Shown here: piece by piece, positions 1 through 8,445 of the stretch
Position numbering within the stretch: the first letter of the stretch is position 1
Layout of the letters: every line of letters begins with the position of its first letter
NCBI GenBank assembly: GCA_024696005.1
Contig: JAILHF010000036.1
Coordinates: 1 to 62,840, forward strand
Direction of reading: 5' to 3'
DNA from: Lachnospiraceae bacterium
GTDB taxonomy: Bacteria > Bacillota > Clostridia > Lachnospirales > Lachnospiraceae
DNA length: 62,840 bases
Program-made: the position numbers and the translations under genes
The notes under the pieces: model-generated
What the model was told of the DNA's origin: nothing
What the model saw: the letters and a program-made list of their open reading frames with translations, nothing else
Database searches by the model: none

Positions 1-839
1 ACGGCGCGGCGGTGACTGCAGCGGCTGCGGAAGCCGGAGGAACGGATGAGAGCGGTGCGGCCGGGAAGACGAATGCGGTGACGATCCTCGACAGGAAGAA
101 CACCGGACTTGCGACCATCAATGAGGACGGCCAGCTTGTGATCGCATACAAGGACGGCGTGAAGAAGGGGACCTACACGATCACCCTGCAGTCCGGCGAA
201 GCCAAGACGAACGTAAAGATCAAAGTAAGCGACAAGGCTCTGGACAAGGCCGTTACGGCAAAGGTAAAGACGAAGTACGATGTGGTGACCGGACAGGGCA
301 TGGTGGTCGTTCCGAAGCTTGGAGACCTGGGCGGAACCATCAAGGCGGTCTCGGTGGCGGAGAGCGGCTTCATCGCCAGGCTCAACGCGGCCGGCAACAT
401 CGTGATCGACTATACCGGCAATGCGTATGACGCGAAAAACCTGAAGATCGGAACGCTGACACTGACGCTTGCGATCAGCGGTGTGGAGAAGCCGGTGACG
501 CTTGTGCTCAAGAACGTGAAGGCAAAGAAGACCACGCCGAAGGCAAAGGTGACGAGCGTGACGATACCTGCGGATGCGGCGGAAGCGGCCGGCAAGGTCA
601 TCGGAACGGCAAACATCGTTAGCACTTACAAAGACAGCGCCGGGATGATCAGGACCATCAGGCCGGTAGAGGTCTCGATCGTGGGCACGCCGAAGGGCGT
701 GGAAGCAAAGGTCAATGAGAGTGATCTGAGTCAGGTGGACATCTACAGCCTCAGCAGGAAGAGTGCATCCTTCAAGGTGAAACTGACCTACGCCGGAGGC
801 GTGACCAAGACTGTGACGGTGAAGGTGAAAAAGAAGTAA
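1..839 (+). CDS. C-terminal part of a large Ig-like-repeat surface protein (5' truncated by window edge)
   Basis: The reading frame is already open at the left edge. The residues before the first possible start (GTG at 12) continue in frame, so this is the C-terminal part, about 278 residues, of a longer protein. It is built of short Thr/Val/Lys-rich beta-strand segments, such as GTYTITLQSG, GTLTLTLAISG and KTVTVKVKKK, arranged as bacterial Ig-like or cadherin-like modules. It has no cysteines and no LPXTG-type sorting signal. The C-terminus is a basic KVKKK. The style matches the secreted protein at 44934-48479, so a secreted or cell-surface protein is inferred. Substrate and partners cannot be read from this fragment. 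A strong terminator follows directly. Confidence 0.75.
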   Translation, partial: GAAVTAAAAEAGGTDESGAAGKTNAVTILDRKNTGLATINEDGQLVIAYKDGVKKGTYTITLQSGEAKTNVKIKVSDKALDKAVTAKVKTKYDVVTGQGMVVVPKLGDLGGTIKAVSVAESGFIARLNAAGNIVIDYTGNAYDAKNLKIGTLTLTLAISGVEKPVTLVLKNVKAKKTTPKAKVTSVTIPADAAEAAGKVIGTANIVSTYKDSAGMIRTIRPVEVSIVGTPKGVEAKVNESDLSQVDIYSLSRKSASFKVKLTYAGGVTKTVTVKVKKK

Positions 840-855
840 GGACCTGTCGTTCAAA

Positions 856-883
856 GGGCGATGCGGAAGCATCGCCCTTTTTT
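856..883 (+). terminator. Rho-independent terminator after the surface protein gene
   Basis: A perfect 9-bp stem (GGGCGATGC/GCATCGCCC) with a GGAA tetraloop is followed by six T residues. It lies 16 bases after the stop codon of the gene ending at 839. Confidence 0.93.
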
Positions 884-1031
884 CGTTTTCGGCGGATAGC
901 GGGAGGGGAAATTTTGAAAAAAACATAAAGAAAGGACCGGCTCAAGCCGATAAAGAAGATGAGATATGGCTCATTATCTCTTTTTTGCCGGAAAGGATTC
1001 CGGCGTCCGCACTTACAGGGAGGTAAGGCAC

Positions 1032-2129
1032 ATGAATGTTTCTTTTGATCCTCTGAATAAATATGGAATAGGATATCAATCCGCGAGGCAGGGGAGAGAC
1101 GCTAAAGGCTCTGCTGCTGCGGGTGCTTCGTCAGGCCTTAAGAAGGTGGCCGGGAAAGAGATCCCTTCGGGGGCAGCTGCTCTGGAGTTGAAGAACCGGA
1201 GCATCCGGGACCGACAGGAGCAGCGCAGGAAGATCAGGGAACTTGAGCGCTCTGAGAGTAAGAAGAGCGGAGTGGCGGCTGATCCCCTGGGGCTTTTGGA
1301 GACGACCGAAGCTTCCGACGAAAAGGAAAAAGAAAAGTCGGGAAAGCCCGTAAACTATAACTATAAAGAGGTGTCGAACAAGATCCGGAGCGCAAAGAAT
1401 CCGGTCAGTGCCGAAAAGGCCGTGCTGGCAGCCAAACGAAAGACGATGGAGCTGAGGCGGAAGATCTCGGCCAAAGAGGGGGATCCCGAAGAGCTGCAGC
1501 TCGCATTGAACCATGCCAGGAGCATGGAACTGGTGGCCAGAAAAAAGAAGCATCATCTGGAGCTGGAGGAGATGGCGGAGCATGTGCAGCGGGCGGATGA
1601 GGCAAAAGACAAGACGGAGGAAGCGGAAGATCGTCTGCGGGGATGCCTGATCGGCGCAGAAGAAGAGAAACTCACAGAGCGGGAAGAGGAGATCCTTGGG
1701 GAGCGTACGGAGACCATGGAGGAGGCGGCAGAGGAGCTTCAGGAAAGTGCGGCTGCATCTGCGGATGAGATGCTTTCGGAGCTGAACGAGATGCTCTCGG
1801 AGTTCGGGGAAGAGGAGCTGGAAGAGCTGGAGTCGGCCATGGAGCTGCTGGAGGACATGGAATTTTTAGATCCCCACATGAGCGAAGAGGAACTGAAGGA
1901 AGTAAAGACCAAACACAGGGCTTCCGAGAATAAATCCCTTGTCAAGGCAGACATGGATTATCTGAAGGCGATGATCAAACATCAGCTGGCGGCGGGAAAG
2001 AGCATCCCGGGGATGAGCGGCAGTACAGCGGGAGCGGTATCTTTTGGGGCCGCGTTTTCCGGAGGAAGCGCCGCAGCACCTTCCGGCACGCCTGCCATGG
2101 GAAGTGTATCCGTGGATGTGCAGGTATAG
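1032..2129 (+). CDS. Conserved-looking hypothetical coiled-coil protein (365 aa)
   Basis: The function is not recognised. I chose ATG 1032 because AGGGAGG ends 8 bases upstream. The in-frame ATG at 966 has no ribosome binding site. The protein starts MNVSFDPLNKYGIGYQ and continues as a highly charged helical protein. Residues of about 60-330 are rich in E, K, R, L and A, with a very acidic stretch around residues 200-300 (EEEKLTEREEEIL, FGEEELEELESAMELLED). It ends in a Gly/Ala/Ser-rich tail (residues about 330-365). There is no signal peptide or membrane segment, so a cytoplasmic coiled-coil protein is inferred. It stands alone between a terminator and the promoter of a two-component operon. 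Confidence 0.8.
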   Translation: MNVSFDPLNKYGIGYQSARQGRDAKGSAAAGASSGLKKVAGKEIPSGAAALELKNRSIRDRQEQRRKIRELERSESKKSGVAADPLGLLETTEASDEKEKEKSGKPVNYNYKEVSNKIRSAKNPVSAEKAVLAAKRKTMELRRKISAKEGDPEELQLALNHARSMELVARKKKHHLELEEMAEHVQRADEAKDKTEEAEDRLRGCLIGAEEEKLTEREEEILGERTETMEEAAEELQESAAASADEMLSELNEMLSEFGEEELEELESAMELLEDMEFLDPHMSEEELKEVKTKHRASENKSLVKADMDYLKAMIKHQLAAGKSIPGMSGSTAGAVSFGAAFSGGSAAAPSGTPAMGSVSVDVQV

Positions 2130-2139
2130 CCGGGACCGA

Positions 2140-2168
2140 TTGCAAGCTCAGGGATAATGCATTACAAT
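2140..2168 (+). promoter_or_regulatory. Sigma-A promoter of the two-component operon
   Basis: TTGCAA (2140-2145), a 17-base spacer, and TACAAT (2163-2168). It lies directly after the preceding stop codon and about 40 bases before the response regulator start. Confidence 0.7.
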
Positions 2169-2206
2169 GGTGCCGGAGCATTTTTCGGAACTACGGAGAA
2201 AAAGCA

Positions 2207-2866
2207 ATGATGAAGATACTCTTGCTGGAAGATGATGAAAACCTGGCGGATGCACTGGTCTATTCCCTGAAGGGGGAAGGGATCACGGCTGTCCGTGCGG
2301 ATTGCATCGCGGCGGCGCAGGAGCTGCTCGGGGCGGAAAGCTTTGATCTGGCACTTTTGGATGTGATGCTGCCTGACGGTGACGGTTACGGGCTGTGCGA
2401 GTGGATACGAAAGCGGGATGCGTCGCTGCCGGTCATCTTTCTGACGGCTCTGGAGGACGAGAGCAACGTGGTGCGGGGCTTTGGGGCCGGTGCGGATGAT
2501 TACGTCAGCAAGCCCTTCCGCATGGGGGAGCTGGTGGCGAGGATACGCGCAAATGTCCGCAGGAGCGGCGGCGGGCAGGAAAAGAAGCTGGATGATACCA
2601 GACTGTGCATATGGAAAAAGGATGAGAGGATCGATCTGGCTCCGGGAGAGTACAAGCTGCTGAAGCTTTTGATGGAGGAGAACGGACGGACGGTTTCTAA
2701 GGAACGCATCCTTGAGAGGCTCTGGGGAGGCGATGTTTCCGGGATGGATGACCATGCCGTTCCGGTCTATATCCGCAGGCTCAGAGACAAGCTGGATGGG
2801 GGTGCCGCCAAAAGCTGCATCGGGACCGTTCGGGGAGAAGGATACCGCTGGGAGGGATGGACATGA
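2207..2866 (+). CDS. OmpR/PhoB-family response regulator (219 aa)
   Basis: DNA-binding response regulator of a two-component system. The receiver domain (residues 1-about 115) shows the acidic pocket E8/D9/D10, phospho-acceptor D52 in LALLDVMLPDGDG, the switch Thr in VIFLTA, and the conserved Lys in YVSKPF. Residues of about 125-219 form a winged-helix OmpR-type effector domain ending in GTVRGEGYRWE, the usual wing motif. The gene overlaps the histidine kinase start by 10 bases, so the pair is translationally coupled. No target transporter (for example BceAB-type) is adjacent, so the regulon is unknown. ATG ATG at 2207/2210 are both possible starts. Confidence 0.95.
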   Translation: MMKILLLEDDENLADALVYSLKGEGITAVRADCIAAAQELLGAESFDLALLDVMLPDGDGYGLCEWIRKRDASLPVIFLTALEDESNVVRGFGAGADDYVSKPFRMGELVARIRANVRRSGGGQEKKLDDTRLCIWKKDERIDLAPGEYKLLKLLMEENGRTVSKERILERLWGGDVSGMDDHAVPVYIRRLRDKLDGGAAKSCIGTVRGEGYRWEGWT

Positions 2867-3822
2867 TCTGGCAGGGGCTCAGTGCCGTTTTTTTATTGCT
2901 TTCACTGGTGCTGGCGGTTTGCCTGTTTTTGGACAGGCGGCGGGTGCGCCAAAGGACGCAGGAGCTGGAATGGCTTCTGGAGGACATGCTGGACGGGGAT
3001 CATGACGCTCATCCGGAAAGCCTCAGGCACCTGCGCGCCGACCGGCATTTCGCGCGGATCTGTGACCGGATCCGGGAGCTGGGGGAGATCCTTGCGGACA
3101 AGGAAGCACAGAATGCGCGGGACAAGAAATGGCTCAAGGACCTGATGAGCGATATTTCCCATCAGATGAAAACACCGCTGGCTGCACTCGAGCTCTATAT
3201 CGACATCTTCCGGAAGGAAATGAGGGGAAAGGATCCGGAGGTCGAAAAGCTCGCGCTGCAGGCGGGAAGTGCCATGGAGCGCATCCGCTGGCTTGTGACG
3301 GGCATGCTGAAGCTGGCGCAGCTGGAATCGGGGACCTATGTGATGGAGAAACGCCTTCTGCCGGTAAGGGATACCCTGGAGAAAAGCATCCACGCGCTGG
3401 AGGGGATGTACCGGGAAAAGGGGCTGAAGATCGAGATCGACTGCCCCGGTGAGGAGATCCTGCTTCTGCAGGAACCGGACTGGCTGCAGGAGGCGTTTCA
3501 GAACATCCTGAAGAATGCGATCACCTATGCGGATCCGGGCACGGCCATCACGATCGAGATCCGGGATACGACGATGTCGCTCATGATCAGCATCCGGGAC
3601 CGGGGAGAAGGCATCCCCGCCGAGGAACTGCCCAGGATCTTTAATCGTTTCTACCGGGCAAAGCGCCAGAACGGAAAACGCGGCGACGGCGTCGGGATCG
3701 GGCTCGCGCTGGCGCGGCAGATCGTGGAAGCCCATGACGGCAGCCTGACGGCCGAAAGCAGCTGCGGCGAAGACAGCTCCACGACCATGATCATGACATT
3801 TCTGCGGGAAGTCGAACCGTGA
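2857..3822 (+). CDS. Sensor histidine kinase, HisKA/HATPase_c (321 aa)
   Basis: Partner of the upstream response regulator. One N-terminal membrane segment (residues about 4-25) leads straight into a linker without a recognisable extracellular sensor domain. The H-box is DISHQMKTPLAAL with phospho-His102. The ATPase domain has the N-box QNILKNAI, G1 box DRGEGIP and G2 box GVGIGLAL. At 321 residues it is short, like intramembrane-sensing kinases of the Firmicutes, which often sense through a partner membrane protein. That comparison is an inference. ATG 2857 lies inside the response regulator gene and gives the normal two-component overlap. Confidence 0.95.
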   Translation: MDMIWQGLSAVFLLLSLVLAVCLFLDRRRVRQRTQELEWLLEDMLDGDHDAHPESLRHLRADRHFARICDRIRELGEILADKEAQNARDKKWLKDLMSDISHQMKTPLAALELYIDIFRKEMRGKDPEVEKLALQAGSAMERIRWLVTGMLKLAQLESGTYVMEKRLLPVRDTLEKSIHALEGMYREKGLKIEIDCPGEEILLLQEPDWLQEAFQNILKNAITYADPGTAITIEIRDTTMSLMISIRDRGEGIPAEELPRIFNRFYRAKRQNGKRGDGVGIGLALARQIVEAHDGSLTAESSCGEDSSTTMIMTFLREVEP

Positions 3823-3931
3823 AAGGAAACATCGATTGTAAAATTGTACGAATCTGAACTCTATTAGAATCTTGAACTATAGACTTAAGATACGAGCAAA
3901 AGGGAAGAGTATTCTCCCAAGGCGCCTCGCG
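3823..3931. other. Intergenic leader into repeat array, no gene seen
   Basis: An A+T-rich stretch between the histidine kinase stop and the repeat array. No open frame with a ribosome binding site, no clear promoter and no terminator of the usual form are visible. Confidence 0.5.
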
Positions 3932-4341
3932 GCTACCACAGGAGCTCCCAAAGAGGGGATGTGTTAGCCGAGGGACCTTGGAGATAGGGAGAATAGGAGA
4001 CCGGTGGCTAACACAAGCCCTCAAAGAGGGGGATGTGTTAGCTGAGGGACCTTGGAGATAGGGAGAATAGGAGACCGGTGGCTAACACAAGCCCCCAAAG
4101 AGGGGGATGTGTTAGCCGGAAGACCTTGGAGATAGGGAGAATAGGAGACCGGTGGCTAACACAAGAGCCCCCAAAGAGGGGGATGTGTTAGCTGGGGGGC
4201 CTTGGAGATAGGGAGAATAGGAGACCGGTGGCTAACACAAGTGCCTCAAAGAGGGGGATGTGTTAGCCGGAAGACCTCGGAGATAGGGAGAATAGGAGAC
4301 CGGTGGCTAACACAAGCCCCCAAAGAGGGGGATGTGTTAGC
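3932..4341. repeat. Tandem array of six hairpin repeats (array 1; period 74-76 bases)
   Basis: Six copies of a 36-38 base inverted repeat with arms GCTAACACA and TGTGTTAGC lie at 3932-3968 (degenerate, GCTACCACA), 4007-4042, 4081-4116, 4155-4192, 4231-4267 and 4306-4341. Inside each, a C-run and a G-run (CCCCC..GGGGG) flank AAAGA and can extend the stem. The hairpins are separated by nearly identical linkers of about 38 bases containing CTTGGAGATAGGGAGAATAG and ending CCGGTG. The array lies between convergent genes (histidine kinase and phosphoketolase). The same hairpin ends and period recur at 49262-49594. Confidence 0.95.
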
Positions 4342-4380
4342 CGAGGAGCTTCGGGAATTGGGTTTTTTCTTTTAGGATAA

Positions 4381-4412
4381 AAAACCGCCCATCGGAAAGG
4401 ATGGGCGGTTTT
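4381..4412 (-). terminator. Terminator of the phosphoketolase gene
   Basis: A perfect 13-bp stem (AAAACCGCCCATC/GATGGGCGGTTTT) with a 6-base loop, followed on the minus strand by further T residues. It lies 35 bases beyond the phosphoketolase stop and may also stop transcription from the left. Confidence 0.9.
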
Positions 4413-4447
4413 GTGCATTTTGGATTTTTCTCCCGGAAGGGGCATGC

Positions 4448-6829
4448 TCAGTGCAGATCTTCCCACTTCCAGTTCACGATCTCGGGCAGGTCTACGCCGT
4501 AATCGCTGATGTACTGCTTGTGCTCGACGAGCTTGTCGCTCATCTTCTGGTAGAGGTATGCGCCGCGGTTGCCGAGCTGGGGCAGGAACTTCAGAGCATC
4601 CTGAACCAGGTGGAAACGGTCGATGTCGTTCTGCACGCGCACATCGAAGGCGGTGGTGATGGTACCCTCCTCCTTGTAGCCGCGAACGTGCATCAGACGG
4701 TTGTTGTGACGGCGATAGGTCATTTCGTGGACCAGCGTTGCATAGCCGTGGAAGTTGAAGATGACCGGCTTGTTGGTGGTGAAGAGCATGTCGTACTCCG
4801 CGTCGGACAGGCCGTGCGGGTGCTCGGTCTTGGGAACCAGCTTGAACAGGTCGATCACGTTGATGAAGCGGATCCGGATGTCCGGGAGCTCCTTACGGAG
4901 GATCGATACCGCAGCCAGAGCTTCCAGGGTGGGTGTTTCACCGGCGCTCGCGAATACGATGTCCGGCTCCTTGCCCTGGTCGTTGGAAGCCCAATCCCAG
5001 ATGCTGATGCCCTGCGTGCAGTGCTTGACCGCCTCGGGCATCGACAGCCACTGGGGACGGGGATGCTTGGAAGCGATGATCACGTTTACGTAGTTGCGGC
5101 TGCGCAGGCAGTGATCCATCGTGGAGAGCAGGCAGTTGGTATCAGCCGGCAGATAGATGCGCACCACGTCGGCCTTCTTGTTGGCGATGTGATCCATGAA
5201 GCCGGGATCCTGATGGGTAAAGCCGTTGTGGTCCTGCTGCCATACGGTGGAGCACATCAGCAGGTTCAGGGAAGCGATCTCTTCTCTCCAGGGCAGCTGG
5301 TTGCAGACCTTCAGCCACTTTGCGTGCTGGGCGCCCATGGAATCGATGATACGGGAGAAGGCTTCGTAGGTATTGAAGAAGCCGTGACGGCCTGTCAGCA
5401 GATAGCCTTCCAGCCAGCCTTCGCACATGTGCTCGGAGAGCATGGAATCCATCACGCGGCCGAAGCGGGACAGATGGTCGTCCATGTCGCTCTGATCCGC
5501 ATTCCAGTCGCGGTTCTCCACTTCGAAGACGGAGGAGAAGCGGTTGGAATTGTTCTCATCCGGCGAGAAGATGCGGAAATTCTTTGCTTCCGCGTTCAGC
5601 TTGAAGATGTCGCGGATGTAATCGGAGAGGTTGGAGGTATCCTGGCTCTCCTTGGAACCGTGTGCACCGGTGTCGAATGCGTAGTTGCGGAAATCCGGCA
5701 GGCGCAGGTCGCGAAGGAGCTTGCCGCCGTTGGCGTGCGGGTTTGCACCCAGTCTCGCGTCGCCGACGGGAGCGAGTGCCTCGATCTCGGGCAGGAGACG
5801 GCCGTTGTCGTCAAAGAGCTCCTCGGGCTTGTAGCTGTGCAGCCAGTCGGAGAGGATCTGCAGATGCTCGGGCTTGTCCATCATCACCGGCACCTGGTGT
5901 GCCAGGAAGTTGCCTTCGATGCGGTTGCCGTCCACAACCTTGGGACCGGTCCAGCCCTTGGGCGTGCGCAGAACGATCATGGGCCATACGGGACGGGTGG
6001 CATCCCCGGTCTCGCGGGCATGCTTCTGGATCTCTTTGATCCGCTCGATCACGGTGTCCATGGCCTCGGCCATCTTGCGATGCATGTCCATGGGCTCCTC
6101 GCCCTCAACGAAGTGAGGCTCCCAGCCGTTGCCGTGGAAGAAGTCGGTGAGCTCTTCCTTGGACAGGCGTCCGAAGATGGTGGGGTTCGCGATCTTGTAG
6201 CCGTTCAGGTGCAGGATGGGCAGCACGGCGCCATCCCCGACGGGGTTGATGAACTTGTTGCACTGCCAGGAAGTGGCCAGAGGGCCGGTCTCGGCTTCGC
6301 CGTCACCGACCACAACGGTTGCGATCAGATCGGGATTGTCAAAGATGGCTCCGCAGCCGTGAGCGATGGAATAGCCAAGCTCACCGCCTTCGTGAATGGA
6401 ACCGGGCGTTTCCGGAGCGCAGTGGCTGGGAACGCCACCGGGGAAGGAGAACTGCTTGAAGAGCTTCTGCATGCCCTCCACATCCCTGGAGATATTGGGA
6501 TAGATCTCGCTGTAGGAGCCGTCCAGATAGTCATTGGCGATGAAGAAGTTTCCGCCGTGGCCGGGGCCGGAGAGCAGGATCATGTCCAGGTCGTAGCGCT
6601 TGATGGCGCGGTTGCAGTGTGCGAAAATGAAGTTCTGTCCGGGAACGGTTCCCCAGTGCCCGACGATCTTCTTCTTGACCATTTTTTCGGTCAGAGGCTC
6701 CTTCAGGAGCGGATTCTCCAGCAGATAAAGCTGGCAGGCAGAGAGGTAATTGGCAGCCCGGAAGTAGCGGTCCATGTTTGCCAACAGTTCGTCGGTAATG
6801 GGCCCTTTTTCTGCGATGTCATTGCTCAT
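4448..6829 (-). CDS. xfp: Xylulose-5-phosphate/fructose-6-phosphate phosphoketolase (793 aa)
   Basis: A thiamine-diphosphate enzyme that splits xylulose-5-P (and often fructose-6-P) with phosphate into acetyl-phosphate plus glyceraldehyde-3-P or erythrose-4-P. It is the key step of the phosphoketolase/bifid pathway in the cytoplasm. The length of 793 residues is normal for the family. Typical signatures include [20 protein letters not shown], the cofactor/Mg motif [24 protein letters not shown], and [12 protein letters not shown] in the C-terminal half. The start at 6829 is preceded by AAAGGAAA. It is a single gene with its own promoter and terminator, and no pentose genes are adjacent. A large antisense frame over it is a composition artefact. 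Confidence 0.97.
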   Translation of the reverse strand: MSNDIAEKGPITDELLANMDRYFRAANYLSACQLYLLENPLLKEPLTEKMVKKKIVGHWGTVPGQNFIFAHCNRAIKRYDLDMILLSGPGHGGNFFIANDYLDGSYSEIYPNISRDVEGMQKLFKQFSFPGGVPSHCAPETPGSIHEGGELGYSIAHGCGAIFDNPDLIATVVVGDGEAETGPLATSWQCNKFINPVGDGAVLPILHLNGYKIANPTIFGRLSKEELTDFFHGNGWEPHFVEGEEPMDMHRKMAEAMDTVIERIKEIQKHARETGDATRPVWPMIVLRTPKGWTGPKVVDGNRIEGNFLAHQVPVMMDKPEHLQILSDWLHSYKPEELFDDNGRLLPEIEALAPVGDARLGANPHANGGKLLRDLRLPDFRNYAFDTGAHGSKESQDTSNLSDYIRDIFKLNAEAKNFRIFSPDENNSNRFSSVFEVENRDWNADQSDMDDHLSRFGRVMDSMLSEHMCEGWLEGYLLTGRHGFFNTYEAFSRIIDSMGAQHAKWLKVCNQLPWREEIASLNLLMCSTVWQQDHNGFTHQDPGFMDHIANKKADVVRIYLPADTNCLLSTMDHCLRSRNYVNVIIASKHPRPQWLSMPEAVKHCTQGISIWDWASNDQGKEPDIVFASAGETPTLEALAAVSILRKELPDIRIRFINVIDLFKLVPKTEHPHGLSDAEYDMLFTTNKPVIFNFHGYATLVHEMTYRRHNNRLMHVRGYKEEGTITTAFDVRVQNDIDRFHLVQDALKFLPQLGNRGAYLYQKMSDKLVEHKQYISDYGVDLPEIVNWKWEDLH

Positions 6830-6862
6830 GTGAGTGTTTCCTTTCTTTGTTTGTTTGGGGTT

Positions 6863-6915
6863 TGACTTTTGTCAGGACTTACGATACTCCAAAGAGGCCT
6901 TTTCGTCAACGAAAA
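6863..6915 (-). promoter_or_regulatory. xfp promoter with two dyad-symmetric candidate operators
   Basis: On the minus strand: -35 TTGACG (6904-6909), a 17-base spacer, -10 TATCGT (6881-6886). The -35 is embedded in the perfect inverted repeat TTTTCG-N4-CGAAAA (6900-6915). A second dyad, TGAC-TTTT-GTCA (6863-6874), falls around the expected transcript start. Both positions suit repressor binding; the regulator is not identifiable from the sequence. The first dyad could also act as a weak terminator for the upstream minus-strand gene. Confidence 0.6.
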
Positions 6916-6920
6916 ATCCC

Positions 6921-7703
6921 TCAGAATACCCATTCATACATCACGCCGAACATCTCGCGCAGGTAATAGGTCGGAAAAAGCCAGGCCGGCGTCGCAGCGG
7001 GAATGGACGCATCGGAAAGGGAAAGCTTCCCGGCGATGAGCGAGGCGCGGTAGGCGTGAAACTCGTTTGTGACGATGGCCAGATTCGGGGACAGACCTTC
7101 CTCTTCGATGATCTTTGCGGAAAAGAGGAGGTTTTCACGCGTGGAGGTGGAGGCGGCCTCTTTATAAAGCCGTTCCGGGGAGATGCCGGCGTTGCAAAGC
7201 CATTGATACATGCACTCGGCCTCGGAGATCCCTTCGTCGGGACCCTGGCCGCCGGAAAGGATGCAGGGGGCGTCGGGGTGTTCCTCCAGATAGCGGAGCG
7301 CGGCTTTCAGGCGGCTTTCGAGCATTATGCTGGGGCGGCTGCCGTATACCTTGCAGCCGAGGACGACCACGGTCGCGTCCGGGGCGGGAGGGGTGTGCGC
7401 TGCCCGTATCATGCAGAAGTTGATCACGAGAAAGAGCACGAAGCAGACGGCCACAAAAGCCGCGAGCAGGGCAAGGAGCGCTTTCCCGGCAGTCTTTGTC
7501 CAGAGAAAACGCACAAAAGCGTTGACGGGAGCGAAAAAGACCGTGTAAAGAAGAAGCAGGAGCGAAAGCCCCATGCCGACGGCGTTACCGATGTTTAAGA
7601 TGCGTCGGAGCAGAAGCGGTGCGGCACAGCTGATCCCGAGGAAACAGGCAAAGGCCGCTAGCAAAAGACGCAGGATGATCTGTGGTGAAGCAGCTGTTTT
7701 CAT
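6921..7703 (-). CDS. YdcF/SanA-like DUF218 membrane protein (260 aa)
   Basis: The N-terminal 100 residues hold about three hydrophobic segments (residues about 9-31, 40-63, 75-99). The rest is a DUF218 domain with VVVLGCKV, PSIMLESRL, ILSGGQGPDEGISEA, ASTSTRENLLFS and IVTNEFHAYRA. DUF218 proteins such as E. coli SanA, ElyC and YdcF are linked to envelope or polyprenyl-lipid metabolism. The exact reaction is unsettled, so only an envelope role is inferred. ATG 7703 is the only reasonable start, but it has no Shine-Dalgarno site and lies 7 bases behind a -10 box, so the mRNA may be leaderless. Confidence 0.85.
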   Translation of the reverse strand: MKTAASPQIILRLLLAAFACFLGISCAAPLLLRRILNIGNAVGMGLSLLLLLYTVFFAPVNAFVRFLWTKTAGKALLALLAAFVAVCFVLFLVINFCMIRAAHTPPAPDATVVVLGCKVYGSRPSIMLESRLKAALRYLEEHPDAPCILSGGQGPDEGISEAECMYQWLCNAGISPERLYKEAASTSTRENLLFSAKIIEEEGLSPNLAIVTNEFHAYRASLIAGKLSLSDASIPAATPAWLFPTYYLREMFGVMYEWVF

Positions 7704-7710
7704 GAGTTAC

Positions 7711-7739
7711 ATTATAAGGAAAAAATGCCCGCAAGACAA
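7711..7739 (-). promoter_or_regulatory. Promoter of the DUF218 gene, implying a leaderless mRNA
   Basis: Minus strand TTGTCT (7734-7739), a 17-base spacer, TATAAT (7711-7716). Only 7 bases separate the -10 box from the ATG at 7703, so transcription should start at or next to the start codon. Confidence 0.7.
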
Positions 7740-7752
7740 GTGCCGGAAAGTC

Positions 7753-7781
7753 TTGAAAAACACGGGGGGCTTTAGTAAACT
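7753..7781 (+). promoter_or_regulatory. Promoter for the membrane protein/SNF2 operon
   Basis: TTGAAA (7753-7758), a 17-base spacer, TAAACT (7776-7781), about 35 bases ahead of ATG 7816. It is divergent from the DUF218 promoter. Confidence 0.6.
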
Positions 7782-7815
7782 GTTAACATAATTCTTTTAC
7801 GGGGAGAGTGTGCGC

Positions 7816-8436
7816 ATGACGATTAACATCTCACAGCTGGATATCGCGCTGGTATACGCATTGCTGATGCTGGCGGCAGGCTATATCTGTTTCCGGGGAT
7901 ACAAGATCTACAAACTGGCGCTGGCCCTGATCGGCTTTGCCGTGGGCTTTACCAGGCTGCAGCCCTATCTGGCCCTGCTCGGTCTGGGAGAGGGGACGAT
8001 GCTGATCGCACAGCTTCTGGCGGGACTGGCATGCGCGGCACTGGCATGGCATTTCGTAAGGATCGGGATCTTCATCGCGGTATATCATTTCGCGCAGAAC
8101 AAGCTGGCGCTGCTTTTGGCGGCGCTTCTGGCGCAGAAGCTGCAGCTTCCGGAGATACTCTGGCCCGTATTCGGTGCTGTGGCCGGCATGGTGATCGCTT
8201 GGCTGATCGCCCTGCTGGCCGTCAAGAGTGAACGCCCGGTGGTGGTGATCGTGACCGCACTGGTGGGCGGATTCGCGGCGATCGAGTTTCTGCTGGCCGC
8301 GCTGGAGAGGGTCCCGGAGGAATGGAAGCCCACGGCCACGGCGATCACGGCTCTGCCGGCCATGGTGTGGCTTGCGGCAAAGGGCCTGCTCTGTCTGAGC
8401 GGCGTCCTGGTGCAGAGACCGCTCAACAAACGATGA
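7816..8436 (+). CDS. Multi-pass membrane protein of unknown function (206 aa)
   Basis: I chose ATG 7816 because GGGGAGAG lies 7 bases upstream. The GTG at 7810 is too close to that site. The protein is almost entirely hydrophobic, with about six or seven membrane-spanning segments. Short charged links include RGYKIYK near residue 28 and VKSERP near residue 135. The arrangement resembles DUF4203/TMEM198-like membrane proteins, but I see no diagnostic motif, so this is only a weak comparison. The SNF2-type gene begins 9 bases after its stop, suggesting one operon. Confidence 0.8.
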   Translation: MTINISQLDIALVYALLMLAAGYICFRGYKIYKLALALIGFAVGFTRLQPYLALLGLGEGTMLIAQLLAGLACAALAWHFVRIGIFIAVYHFAQNKLALLLAALLAQKLQLPEILWPVFGAVAGMVIAWLIALLAVKSERPVVVIVTALVGGFAAIEFLLAALERVPEEWKPTATAITALPAMVWLAAKGLLCLSGVLVQRPLNKR

Positions 8437-8445
8437 GGGAGCGCG

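Noticed and set aside
3932-4341. CRISPR array (36-base repeats with 38-base spacers)
   Set aside because: The size pattern fits, but the spacers are nearly identical to each other and no cas genes are present. The same applies to 49262-49594.
4451-6865. 804-residue plus-strand frame over the phosphoketolase gene
   Set aside because: Exact antisense of a confident gene; long shadow frames are common at this GC-rich codon usage, and it shows no domain and no ribosome binding site.
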